Below, one piece after another: positions 34,592-43,845 of a stretch of DNA of 64,000 bases. Both the position numbers and the translations under genes were made by a program. Positions within the stretch are counted from its first letter, which is position 1; every line of letters begins with the position of its first letter. The DNA is from SIG565 sp964607025 (GTDB lineage Bacteria; Bacillota; Clostridia; Oscillospirales; Acutalibacteraceae), in the NCBI GenBank assembly GCA_964607025.1, contig CAZSIL010000004.1:17000-80999 (forward strand), given 5' to 3'. The notes under the pieces were generated by a model. That model worked only from the letters and a program-made list of their open reading frames with translations. It did no database searches and was not told the origin of the DNA.

Positions 34592-35344
34592 TTATCCCCG
34601 TTTTCTTATAACCTCGTACATAAGTATGCCTGCCGCAACCGAGGCGTTAAGTGAGTTAATTTTGCCTTTCATTGGTAAACTTATAATTTCATCACATTTT
34701 GAAGAAACCAGTTTACCGATACCTTTGCCTTCGTTGCCTATAACCAAGGCCAAAGGCACATCGTAATCAAAATCGGTGTAGGGTTTGCCGTCCATATCGG
34801 CACCGAAAACCCATATACCTTGTTTTTTGAGTTTTTCAATTTCATTTGCAACGTTGGTGACTCTGGCTACCTTCATATATTCCAGTGCACCGCTTGCACT
34901 TTTGGCAACCGTGGCATTGAGAGATGCCGAGCGCCGTTTTGGAATGATAATTCCATGTACACCGGACGCTTCTGCGGTACGTATTATAGCGCCGAGATTA
35001 TGCGGGTCTTCAATTTCATCGCAAATTATAATAAACGGTTTCTCATTTCTATCTTCAGCCGTTTTGAGTATGTCTTCAACACTGCTGTATTCTTCGGCAG
35101 AAAACATAACCGCAACGCCCTGGTGATTTGCGCCGCCGCAAAGAAAATCAAGTTTCTGGGGAGACACTTCCTTAATTAGAACCCCTTTAGCACTGCATTT
35201 TGCGATAATAGCGGTTACCGAACCGCCTGTAACACCGTGGGCTATAAGAAGACGGTCTATCTCGCGGCCCGAGCGGATGGCTTCAAGCACCGAGTTCCTT
35301 CCGCAAATTATATTATTGTTTAATGAATTTTCTTTTACTTCCAT
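34592..35344 (-). CDS. rlmB: 23S rRNA (guanosine2251-2'-O)-methyltransferase
   Basis: This 250-residue SPOUT (trefoil-knot) methylase has an N-terminal substrate domain (IICGRNSVLEAIRSGREIDRLLI), then the catalytic knot with DEIEDPHNLGAIIRTAEASG, LVIGNEGKGIG and SLPMKGKINSLNASVA. It methylates G2251 or a similar 23S position. I chose ATG 35344, ten bases after AGGGG. It leads a minus-strand run with the P-type ATPase homologue 29 bases behind. Confidence 0.94.
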   Translation of the reverse strand: MEVKENSLNNNIICGRNSVLEAIRSGREIDRLLIAHGVTGGSVTAIIAKCSAKGVLIKEVSPQKLDFLCGGANHQGVAVMFSAEEYSSVEDILKTAEDRNEKPFIIICDEIEDPHNLGAIIRTAEASGVHGIIIPKRRSASLNATVAKSASGALEYMKVARVTNVANEIEKLKKQGIWVFGADMDGKPYTDFDYDVPLALVIGNEGKGIGKLVSSKCDEIISLPMKGKINSLNASVAAGILMYEVIRKRG

Positions 35345-35513
35345 CAAACCGAATCCCCTTAGAGTGATAAGAATATATAATTAATTAATATTATAACATA
35401 TAATCTTAAAAAAAAGAAGAGTAAATTAATAGAAAAGTTGGGATTCGGTAATATTTTTATTCCTTTTGTAAACACTTTAAATAAATTTATAAATTCAAAA
35501 GGAGTAATGCCAA

Positions 35514-36749
35514 ATGGATAGGTCTATAAAAAACGTCCGAGCATATGAAATGTTAGATTCGCGCGGTAATCCAACTGTTGGCGCTAAAGTGTGCTTAAAT
35601 GATGGAAGCTTCGGATTTGCATTGTCGCCTTCGGGCGCCTCTACGGGTGCTTATGAAGCGTATGAGTTGCGCGACAGTGATGAAAACAGGTATGGCGGCA
35701 AGGGTGTAAGGAAAGCGGTGGAGAACGTAAATTCTGTGATTTGCGGTGCTCTTATGGGATTACATGCTGATAAACAAACCGAAATAGATTATAAAATGAT
35801 TGAACTGGACGGCAGCGAAAACAAGAAAAACATAGGTGCAAATGCAACACTTGCCGTATCCTTGGCGGTTGCAAAAGCGGCGGCAATGTCGTACAATTTG
35901 CCGCTTTATAAGTATCTTGGCGGTATAAACGGCACAAAGCTGCCGCGTCCTATGATGAATATTTTAAACGGCGGCGCCCACGCAAAAAATAACATTGATA
36001 TTCAGGAATTTATGATAACGCCTATAAAGAGTGATTCTTTTGCCGATTCGCTTCGCAGCTGCAGTGAAATTTATCATACTTTGGGTGGGTTGCTAAAAAA
36101 ATATAATATGACGGGTGTCGGTGACGAAGGCGGATTCGCGCCCGACCTTCAGAGTGACGAACAGGCAATAGAATTAATTTGTACAGCTATTGAAAAAGCG
36201 GGATATTCTACAGATGATATAAAAATAGCCCTTGATATTGCATCAAGTGAATGGTATCAGGGCGATGGTGTGTATTTTTTGCCTAAAAGAAAGGTTAATA
36301 TGAGCGGTGAAACGCTTATAAATATGTATGAAGATTTGTGCAGTAAATATCCGATAATTTCTATCGAAGACGGTCTTGGCGAGGATGATTGGGAAAACTG
36401 GAAGGTTATGACCGATAGATTAGGGGACACAGTGCAGCTCGTTGGCGATGATTTGTTTGTAACTAACCCCGTAAAATTGTGTTACGGAATTGATAACAAG
36501 GTTGCTAACGCTATCCTTGTAAAACCAAATCAAATAGGTACGCTCAGCGAAACGATGCGGGTTGTCCGTATGGCAGAGGAGCACGGATATAAATCCATAA
36601 TTTCGCACCGTTCGGGCGAGACTGAAGACACAACGATTGCCGATATTGCCGTGGCTACAAATGCAGGGCAAATAAAAACCGGCGCACCAGCCAGAAGCGA
36701 CCGCGTAGCAAAATATAACCGATTGTTAATTATTGAAAGTGAATTATAA
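35514..36749 (+). CDS. eno: Enolase
   Basis: This glycolytic enzyme interconverts 2-phosphoglycerate and PEP. It is 411 residues, slightly below the usual ~430. Motifs: MLDSRGNPTVGAKV, SPSGASTGAYEA, NIGANATLAVSLAVAKAAA, GVGDEGGFAPDL, the metal residues in SIEDGLGEDDWENW and GDDLFVTNP, LVKPNQIGT, and SHRSGETEDTTIADIAV. The C terminus is short, ending LLIIESEL. AAAGGAG lies nine bases before the ATG. It is monocistronic. Confidence 0.95.
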   Translation: MDRSIKNVRAYEMLDSRGNPTVGAKVCLNDGSFGFALSPSGASTGAYEAYELRDSDENRYGGKGVRKAVENVNSVICGALMGLHADKQTEIDYKMIELDGSENKKNIGANATLAVSLAVAKAAAMSYNLPLYKYLGGINGTKLPRPMMNILNGGAHAKNNIDIQEFMITPIKSDSFADSLRSCSEIYHTLGGLLKKYNMTGVGDEGGFAPDLQSDEQAIELICTAIEKAGYSTDDIKIALDIASSEWYQGDGVYFLPKRKVNMSGETLINMYEDLCSKYPIISIEDGLGEDDWENWKVMTDRLGDTVQLVGDDLFVTNPVKLCYGIDNKVANAILVKPNQIGTLSETMRVVRMAEEHGYKSIISHRSGETEDTTIADIAVATNAGQIKTGAPARSDRVAKYNRLLIIESEL

Positions 36750-36786
36750 AAAAATGAGCGTGAACATTTTGTTCACGCTCATTTTT
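36750..36786. terminator. Bidirectional terminator between eno and mscL
   Basis: A perfect 16-bp stem (36750-36765 and 36771-36786, AATGAGCGTGAAC) has a 5-base loop, with A-run and T-run on the two sides. Confidence 0.95.
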
Positions 36787-36789
36787 GTG

Positions 36790-37242
36790 TTAGTCTTCAA
36801 GTACCGATGTACAGTGGGGACAACGGGTGGCATCAATAGCAATTTCGCTTTTGCAGAAAGGGCAGGTCTTGATGGTAGGCGCGGCGGGTTCTTCCGCAGC
36901 TTCTTCTTTTTTGCCTAAATGAACTAACTTGTTGCCGAGTTCTTCTGCCTTTTTAATGGCTTTAACGATAAGAAAAATGATAAATGCCATAATTAAAAAG
37001 TTAATAACCGCAGAGATAAACTCGCCGTATTCAAGATATACTGCACTCTCCCCTGTGCCTTTAAGTAATATCTTTGCACCAAACTCGGTTTTTACAATAA
37101 GGTCAAGTATTGGTTGGATGATGTTTTCGGTAAGACTTGTAACGATATCCTTGAAAGCGGCACCAATGATGACACCTATAGCCATATCAAGCACATTGCC
37201 TTTGGTAATAAAATCTTTAAATTCGCCTAAAAACTTTTTCAT
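36790..37242 (-). CDS. mscL: Large-conductance mechanosensitive channel with C-terminal zinc ribbon
   Basis: MscL relieves osmotic downshock. The N-terminal helix and pore motif (EFKDFITKGNVLDMAIGVIIGAAF) and second membrane helix (AVINFLIMAFIIFLIVKAI) are complete. After the charged cytoplasmic helix the protein runs on to 150 residues and ends in a two-CxxC zinc ribbon, CPFCKSEIAIDATRCPHC, which classical MscL lacks. The gene precedes nothing on its strand, ending at the shared eno terminator; alr is 15 bases upstream. Confidence 0.93.
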   Translation of the reverse strand: MKKFLGEFKDFITKGNVLDMAIGVIIGAAFKDIVTSLTENIIQPILDLIVKTEFGAKILLKGTGESAVYLEYGEFISAVINFLIMAFIIFLIVKAIKKAEELGNKLVHLGKKEEAAEEPAAPTIKTCPFCKSEIAIDATRCPHCTSVLED

Positions 37243-37257
37243 AATATTTCCCCCTTT

Positions 37258-38391
37258 TTATTTATTCTCTACGGCAATCCTCGGCACACGCTTTGAAATA
37301 CCGCAAATAATTTCATAATTTATCATACCGCAAATATCGGCAACATCGGTAGCAGTAGGTTCTTTACCGAAAAGTATAACTTCGTCACCACGTTTTACAT
37401 TTTCTATATCACTTACGTCTACCATAAACTGATCCATACAAACACGGCCGAGGATTTTTGCTGGTTTGCCGTTTATCACAACGTATCCCTTTCCTGACAA
37501 TGCTCTCGGATAACCGTCGCCGTAACCCGCAGTAACCGTTGCAACCTTTGTAGGTTCACTTATAGTAAAAGTTCTACCATAGCTTACAGTATCGCCCGTA
37601 TTAAGAGTTTTTACCATACTTACAACCGACTTAAATGTCATAACAGGGATAAGTTCATCTTCGGCCGCCGCAGCTCCTGTGGCAGTCAGTCCATAAAGCA
37701 CAATACCCGGGCGGCAGAAGTTGGTGCCGTCGTCATTGGCGGTAAACAATGCGGCGGAGTTGTTTGTGTGGCGCATAATTGGATTTATGCCGTTATCTTT
37801 TAAAAACTTCACCGCCGATAAAAATAGTTTTTGCTGTTTTTTAGTAAATTCAAGCGCTTCTTCATCAATACCGTCGGACACCGCGAAATGTGTAAATACA
37901 CCTTCGGCATTAAGATAGGGCAGACGGGCGGCTTCAAGGGCATCAACGATTTCTGCAAGACCTTCATTTCGGCAGTCAAACCCTATTCTTCCCATGCCTG
38001 TATCAAGCTTTAAGTGTATATTAATTGTTTTACCGGATTTTTGTGCGGCAAACGATAATTCTTTTGCATATTCGAGCGCATAAACCGCTTGTGAAATGTT
38101 ATGTTCTATTAACAGGTCGGCATTGGCAGTTGGCGTATATCCCAAAATCAAAATATGTCCTCCAACACCCATTTCTCGAAGCTCCACAGCTTCATCAATA
38201 TTGGAAACAGCAAAATTGCAAACGCCGTTTTCCCACAAAACTTTAGCAACTATTTCTGTGGAGTGACAATAAGCATCGGCTTTTATAACAGCCATAATTT
38301 CCTTGCCGCCGGCATTTTCTTTTATAACATTTAAATTATGTAACAGCGCGGCGATATCGATTTCCGCCCATGTTCTTTTTAAAAATTTCAT
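37258..38391 (-). CDS. alr: Alanine racemase
   Basis: This 377-residue PLP enzyme makes D-alanine for peptidoglycan. The PLP lysine is in AVIKADAYCHS near residue 38 (normally KANAYGHG, so slightly divergent). The second-subunit catalytic tyrosine is in DTVSYGRTF, and the phosphate-binding VTAGYGDGYPRAL and CMDQFMVDVS are present. AAAAGGGG precedes the ATG. mscL lies 15 bases downstream, so the two may share a message. Confidence 0.95.
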   Translation of the reverse strand: MKFLKRTWAEIDIAALLHNLNVIKENAGGKEIMAVIKADAYCHSTEIVAKVLWENGVCNFAVSNIDEAVELREMGVGGHILILGYTPTANADLLIEHNISQAVYALEYAKELSFAAQKSGKTINIHLKLDTGMGRIGFDCRNEGLAEIVDALEAARLPYLNAEGVFTHFAVSDGIDEEALEFTKKQQKLFLSAVKFLKDNGINPIMRHTNNSAALFTANDDGTNFCRPGIVLYGLTATGAAAAEDELIPVMTFKSVVSMVKTLNTGDTVSYGRTFTISEPTKVATVTAGYGDGYPRALSGKGYVVINGKPAKILGRVCMDQFMVDVSDIENVKRGDEVILFGKEPTATDVADICGMINYEIICGISKRVPRIAVENK

Positions 38392-38442
38392 ATAAACCCC
38401 TTTTAGAAACGGATTTTGCTTTTTCGCTTTGCACTAACAAAG

Positions 38443-38467
38443 AGTGTGACAGAGAAACTGTCACACT
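38443..38467 (-). terminator. Terminator of pfkA
   Basis: A perfect 10-bp stem (38443-38452 and 38458-38467, AGTGTGACAG) has a 5-base loop; on the minus strand it is followed by CTTTGTT. It separates pfkA from alr. Confidence 0.8.
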
Positions 38468-38476
38468 GCTTGGAGG

Positions 38477-39439
38477 TTAAATTGAGATTTCGTTTGCTAT
38501 ATTGTATGCTTCAATATCAAAGGGCTTAACCATTTGCAGCGCCTCATAGATATCATAGTTGACAATTTTTTCTTGGCGGTAGGCAATAACGCGGTTGCCG
38601 ATACCCTGATTCAAAAGACTAACTGCTTCATGTCCCATAAGACTTGCAAAAAGACGGTCACGAAGAGTGGGAGAACCACCACGCTGTACGTGTCCCAAAA
38701 TGGTAGCGCGGGTTTCAATACCGGTAATTTCTTCGATTTGCTTTGTAAGTTCGCCCGTTTTGCCAACACCCTCGGCAACAACGATAATAAAGTGTTTTTT
38801 ACCCGTTGCCTTTGTCCGCTCGATTTTATCAATAATATCGCGCTGCAAATCGTATTTGATTTCCGGCACTAAAATAGCGGTAGAGCCAACGGCAATACCC
38901 GTTTGAAGCGCTATCCATCCTGCGTGTCTTCCCATAACTTCAATAACACTGCAACGCTCGTGCGACTGTGTAGTGTCACGTAGTTTATCAATCATTTGCA
39001 TTGCAGTATTCATTGCGGTATCAAATCCGATGGAATATTCGGTAGAAGAAATATCGTTATCTATTGTGCCGGGAACACCAACACAGGGAATGCCGCGTAA
39101 AGACAAATCTCTGGCACCCCTGAAAGAACCGTCACCGCCTATAACAACGATACCTTCAATTCCTTCTTTATGGCAGGTTTCAACCGCCTTTTTAATACCT
39201 GCTTCGGTCTTAAATTCGGGACTTCTTGCAGTGTATAAAATAGTGCCGCCGCGGTGGATAATTTCCGATACCGAGCGAATATTCATATCAATAATATCAC
39301 CGTCAATAAGACCATTATATCCGCGGTGTATACCCTTAACGTTCATACCGAGCGAGATGGCGCTTCTTACAACCGAACGCACAACCGCATTCATACCGGG
39401 CGCGTCACCGCCACTGGTCAGTACTCCTATAGTTTTCAT
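38477..39439 (-). CDS. pfkA: ATP-dependent 6-phosphofructokinase
   Basis: This 320-residue enzyme is the control point of glycolysis. It has the ATP loop TSGGDAPGMNAVVRS, the GGDGSFRGA motif (Gly at this place indicates ATP rather than PPi use), the catalytic GTIDNDISSTEYSIGFDTA, and MGRHAGWIAL. The length fits the bacterial allosteric tetramer. dnaE ends 54 bases upstream on the same strand. Confidence 0.96.
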   Translation of the reverse strand: MKTIGVLTSGGDAPGMNAVVRSVVRSAISLGMNVKGIHRGYNGLIDGDIIDMNIRSVSEIIHRGGTILYTARSPEFKTEAGIKKAVETCHKEGIEGIVVIGGDGSFRGARDLSLRGIPCVGVPGTIDNDISSTEYSIGFDTAMNTAMQMIDKLRDTTQSHERCSVIEVMGRHAGWIALQTGIAVGSTAILVPEIKYDLQRDIIDKIERTKATGKKHFIIVVAEGVGKTGELTKQIEEITGIETRATILGHVQRGGSPTLRDRLFASLMGHEAVSLLNQGIGNRVIAYRQEKIVNYDIYEALQMVKPFDIEAYNIANEISI

Positions 39440-39493
39440 AATATCAACCTCATTTTTTGCAAACTATAATGAATTATATAACAAAACTAAAAA

Positions 39494-42400
39494 TTATTCA
39501 ACTGTTTTTATATTACTATTTCCCACAATTTCGCGAATTTTTCCGATAATTTCACTTTTATCGTCAATTTTCATATTGTCGGGTACTGCAAACTGTTTAC
39601 CGTTATCCGCACAGAACAAAATAACGGGAGTGTCGCCCTTATACCGAGGTAATAACGCTTTAATTTTTTCAACCTCTGCACAGTTTATAGACGGCACCTT
39701 GATATAGACCTTTTTTGCACGTCTTGAAAATGATGTCAACTTGCCTTCATCAATAACTGAAATACCGTCACAAATAATTTCGGTCGGCTTGTCGTCACGC
39801 TCCGAAACCTTACCGCTAATGAGCAGTATATTGTTTTCGGTAAGCAGCGGCTTGTAAAGAGTGTAAGCAGAATTGAATATTGTTAAATCTATACTGCCGT
39901 AAAGGTCTTCGGCTGATGCCGAACAAAGCATTTGTCCGTTTTTCAGCATTTTGGGTTTAATTTTTTCTATCAAAGCCACAAGTGTTACGCGTTGTCCGTC
40001 AGTATAAACTCCCGACAAAATATCTTCGGTTTTTGCAGCCCCCATGCGACGCGCAAAGGTTTCGTAATTTTCTACGGGGTGACCAGATAAATAAATACCC
40101 GTCGCTTCCTTTTCAAGACGTAATAATTCGGATTTAGGCATCTCGTTAATTTCGGGCAAAGTAAATGTGGTTTGAGTGTCCACACCTGCATTATCAAATA
40201 AATTTATTTGCCCTGCCGCGCGGTAGCGCTTTTCGTTATCAACTGCCGCAAGTACTGTATCAATAGAATAAAGCATTTGTTTGCGTGAGCTTTCCAAAGA
40301 GTCCATAGCTCCGCTTTTAATAAGTGTTTCAAGTGCGCGGCGGTTAAAATCGCGAGAAGCATTACGAAGGCAAAAATCATACATTGACGTGTATTCGCCG
40401 CCGTTTTCACGCTCACGTATTATCTTCTCAATCAGTCCCATGCCGATGTTTTTAAGCGCGCAAAGTCCAAACCTTATTTCATCCTTTTCACCGTGGAATA
40501 AGGAAAAACTACGGTTTACGTCGGGCGGTAAAATTTTAAGACCTAAACGTTTACACTCGGCATTATACTGCGAAATTTTACCCGTGCTGTCAAGCATACT
40601 CGAAAACAGTGCCGCCATATATTCGGCAGGGTAGTGGCATTTAAGGTAGGCGGTTCGGTATGCGATAACGCCGTATGCAGCGGCGTGACCTTTATTGAAA
40701 GCGTAGGACGCAAATGCCGACATGTCATCAAATATTTCTTTTGCTATGTGTTCGGGTACACCGCGTTTTATAGCACCTTCGCATAGAACATTTCCATTTT
40801 CGTCGGTCTCACCGTAGATAAATGCGTTGCGTTCTTTCTCCATAACGTCGTGCTTTTTCTTGCTCATAGCACGACGCACAATATCGGCGCGTCCAAACGA
40901 ATAACCGGCAAGCGAGCGGCATATTTGCATAACCTGTTCTTGATAAACAATACATCCGTAGGTGACTTCGAGTATGGGTTTGAGTAGTGGATGTAAATAA
41001 GTTACGTTTTGTGGATTATGTCGGTTGCTTATATATTTGGGTATAGAATCCATAGGACCGGGGCGATAGAGCGAGAGTATCGCAATTAAATCTTCAATAT
41101 TCTCGGGAACAAATTGTCTGAGTACGTTTTTCATACCGACCGATTCAAACTGGAAAACGCCATCTGTATATCCGTTTGCCATCATTTTAAGGGTTTCGGT
41201 ATCATCAAGTGATATTTTTTCTATATCGAACTCTGGCGCGTACTTTTTTATTGCCTTTTCGGTAACGTCGATAATCGTTATGTTGCGAAGTCCCAAAAAA
41301 TCCATTTTGAGAAGTCCCAATTCATCCAGCGCCGTCATTGTATACTGGGTTACAATCGCATCGTCGTTTTTTGCCAGTGGTACGTAGGTATCGACTGCTT
41401 GGTCAGAAATTACAACGCCAGCCGCGTGGGTGGACGCATTTCTCGGCGAACCCTCAAGTTTTATTGCCATATCAATAACCTTTTTAACGGTAGCGTCATT
41501 TTGATAAAGCGCAGCGAGTTCTGCCGACTTTTTAAGTGCTACGGGTATAGTAATTTTAAGCTCCTGTGGGATTAACTTTGCCACCTTATCACAAAGGGCA
41601 TACGGCACGTCCATAACTCTGCCGACGTCGCGTACCGCCGCACGTGCTGCCATTGTGCCGAAGGTTACTATTTGTGCTACACGCTCACTTGAGTATTTAT
41701 CTATTACGTAATCTATAACCTTTTGTCTGTTGACAAAACAAAAGTCAATATCAAAGTCGGGCATTGAAACACGTTCGGGGTTTAAAAATCTCTCAAAAAG
41801 CAGGTTGTATTTTATTGGGTCAATACCCGTAATACCAACACAGTATGCTGCAATACTTGCCGCACCGCTGCCGCGCCCGGGACCCACGGGAATATCGTGA
41901 GTTTTAGCGTAGTTTACAAAATCTGCAACGATTAAATAATAATCAACGTAGCCCATTTTGTTTATCGTTTCAAGCTCATATTCGAGCCGTTCGATTACTT
42001 TTTTATCGGGCGTGGATCCATAATTTTTATAAAGTCCGTCATAGCATTTCTTTCGGAAATACTCATAGTGGTCTTGGTCGCCTATATCGAAATATGGTAA
42101 CTTGATTTTACCAAACTCAAAATCAAAACTACAAAGTTCGGCTATTTTTGCCGTATTATGTACGGCATCGGGCACGGAAGAAAAAATACTCAGCATTTCT
42201 TCTTCGCTCTTTAAATAAAACTCTTCGGTTTTAAATTCAAGAGTGTCTTCATCATTTAATTTCTTCCCTGTTTGTATGCAAAGCAACACCTTGTGCGCCT
42301 CGGCATCTTCTTTTGCAATATAATGCACGTCGTTTGTTGCAACAAGCGGTATGCCCGTTTCTCGTGATAATTGTATTAATTTTGCATTAACCTGTTTCTG

Positions 42401-42952
42401 TTCGAAAATATTGTGGTCTTGAATTTCTAAATAATAGTTGTTATCACCAAATACACGCTTAAACCAAAGTGCCGATTCTTTTGCTTTTTGATATTCATCT
42501 TTCATAATAAGACGAGGCAGTTCACCCGCCAGACACGCCGATAAGGCAATAAGCCCGTCGCTATGTTGTTCGAGCAATTCTTTGTCAATTCTCGGCTTAC
42601 TGTAAAAACCTTCGATAAAGCCCGCGGATACCAGTTTTATAAGATTTTTATAGCCCGTTTCGTTTTTGCAAAGCAAAACAAGGTGATTATATTCACTGTC
42701 GTAAAATTTCTCCTTATCAAAGCGGCGGCGCGGTGCCACGTAAACCTCGCAACCGATAATCGGCTTTATGCCTTCCTGCTTTGCACATTTATAGAATTCA
42801 ACCGCACCGTACATAACACCGTGGTCGGTTATTGCCACAGCGGTTTGTCCTTGCTTTTTTGCAGCACAAATAAGGTCTTTTATGCGGCAGTTTCCGTCTA
42901 AAAGACTGTACTCGGTATGCACGTGCAAATGTACAAAGCTCATTTTACTCAC
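39494..42952 (-). CDS. dnaE: DNA polymerase III alpha subunit (DnaE type)
   Basis: This 1152-residue replicative polymerase has an N-terminal PHP domain starting HLHVHTEYSLLDGNC. The palm follows with GPGRGSGAASIAAYCVGI and the catalytic aspartates in MPDFDIDFCF, then the fingers region and VYQEQVMQICRSLAGYSFGRAD. The helix-hairpin-helix, OB-fold (VALIEKIKPKMLKNGQ) and C-terminal parts complete it. It lacks the exonuclease of PolC and is the DnaE1 class. The start overlaps the whiA stop by 4 bases. Confidence 0.97.
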   Translation of the reverse strand: MSKMSFVHLHVHTEYSLLDGNCRIKDLICAAKKQGQTAVAITDHGVMYGAVEFYKCAKQEGIKPIIGCEVYVAPRRRFDKEKFYDSEYNHLVLLCKNETGYKNLIKLVSAGFIEGFYSKPRIDKELLEQHSDGLIALSACLAGELPRLIMKDEYQKAKESALWFKRVFGDNNYYLEIQDHNIFEQKQVNAKLIQLSRETGIPLVATNDVHYIAKEDAEAHKVLLCIQTGKKLNDEDTLEFKTEEFYLKSEEEMLSIFSSVPDAVHNTAKIAELCSFDFEFGKIKLPYFDIGDQDHYEYFRKKCYDGLYKNYGSTPDKKVIERLEYELETINKMGYVDYYLIVADFVNYAKTHDIPVGPGRGSGAASIAAYCVGITGIDPIKYNLLFERFLNPERVSMPDFDIDFCFVNRQKVIDYVIDKYSSERVAQIVTFGTMAARAAVRDVGRVMDVPYALCDKVAKLIPQELKITIPVALKKSAELAALYQNDATVKKVIDMAIKLEGSPRNASTHAAGVVISDQAVDTYVPLAKNDDAIVTQYTMTALDELGLLKMDFLGLRNITIIDVTEKAIKKYAPEFDIEKISLDDTETLKMMANGYTDGVFQFESVGMKNVLRQFVPENIEDLIAILSLYRPGPMDSIPKYISNRHNPQNVTYLHPLLKPILEVTYGCIVYQEQVMQICRSLAGYSFGRADIVRRAMSKKKHDVMEKERNAFIYGETDENGNVLCEGAIKRGVPEHIAKEIFDDMSAFASYAFNKGHAAAYGVIAYRTAYLKCHYPAEYMAALFSSMLDSTGKISQYNAECKRLGLKILPPDVNRSFSLFHGEKDEIRFGLCALKNIGMGLIEKIIRERENGGEYTSMYDFCLRNASRDFNRRALETLIKSGAMDSLESSRKQMLYSIDTVLAAVDNEKRYRAAGQINLFDNAGVDTQTTFTLPEINEMPKSELLRLEKEATGIYLSGHPVENYETFARRMGAAKTEDILSGVYTDGQRVTLVALIEKIKPKMLKNGQMLCSASAEDLYGSIDLTIFNSAYTLYKPLLTENNILLISGKVSERDDKPTEIICDGISVIDEGKLTSFSRRAKKVYIKVPSINCAEVEKIKALLPRYKGDTPVILFCADNGKQFAVPDNMKIDDKSEIIGKIREIVGNSNIKTVE

Positions 42953-43845
42953 TTCCTGTTTTTAAAGTTCTTAGCAGTTTCAACTATTTTCCCCAGTCGG
43001 TGATTAAGTCCCGATTTACTGATGGATACACTGCAAAGTCGGCTAAGCTCATTAAGAGAAGCTTCGGGGTTTGCCATACGAAGTAACGCAATTTCCTTTA
43101 AATCATCCGATAAAACATCGAACTTACCACTGTCAATCAAGTATTTAATGGCACCACGTTGTAGGATAGATGCTTCAACCGTTTTGGATAGGTTTAAATC
43201 ATCAACGTTGTTTTTGCGGTTTATGTTATTTCTTACTTCCTTTAAAATCTTAAGGTCAATAATTTGTAGCGTTACATTGCCCGCACCCATAACGGTTATA
43301 AGGTCTTCAATTTGTTCGCTTCTTTTATAGTAAAGTATATCTGAACCGGAGCGATTTATCCTTTTGGGTGGGAGACCGCGTGCGGTTAATATTTCACATA
43401 AAAAGTCGGCAAAATCATGGTTTTTAACACGAAATTCAAGACGGTATTCGGTTTGTGGCTCGGAAATATACCCACACGATAAGAACGCTCCGCGGATAAA
43501 TGCATCGCGGCAACAGTCCTTTTTTAGTATCATTTCGTTGATGAAATTATCCCCCGTAATGCCGAGCTTTAGCAAGATAAATCTGATAATTTCTTTGTCC
43601 GAAATCTCGACCTTGAACATAGGACGTTTTCCGTTTGAAGCCGATAGGGTGGGGCTTACAGCGAAGCACTTTTTTAATAAATATTCAAAGTTTTTTTGAA
43701 CACACTCGTTGCTGCTGTGCACTGAAATTTTATCATATTTTAAAAAATGCCCGAAAAGCATCATACCGTAGCACTCGGCACGGCGGCAACACTCGGGCAT
43801 TTTAATATCACAAAGTTGTTTCTTAAAATCGTACGAAAAAGACAT
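42949..43845 (-). CDS. whiA: DNA-binding protein WhiA
   Basis: This 298-residue protein has a degenerate LAGLIDADG-like N-terminal half (CCRDAFIRGAFLSCGYIS, ARGLPPKRINRSG) and a C-terminal helix-turn-helix (RMANPEASLNELSRLC, SISKSGLNHRLGKI). WhiA influences cell division and chromosome segregation in Firmicutes and sporulation in actinomycetes. It abuts murB by one base and overlaps dnaE by 4 bases. The rapZ and yvcK genes usually found before it are absent. Confidence 0.95.
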   Translation of the reverse strand: MSFSYDFKKQLCDIKMPECCRRAECYGMMLFGHFLKYDKISVHSSNECVQKNFEYLLKKCFAVSPTLSASNGKRPMFKVEISDKEIIRFILLKLGITGDNFINEMILKKDCCRDAFIRGAFLSCGYISEPQTEYRLEFRVKNHDFADFLCEILTARGLPPKRINRSGSDILYYKRSEQIEDLITVMGAGNVTLQIIDLKILKEVRNNINRKNNVDDLNLSKTVEASILQRGAIKYLIDSGKFDVLSDDLKEIALLRMANPEASLNELSRLCSVSISKSGLNHRLGKIVETAKNFKNRK

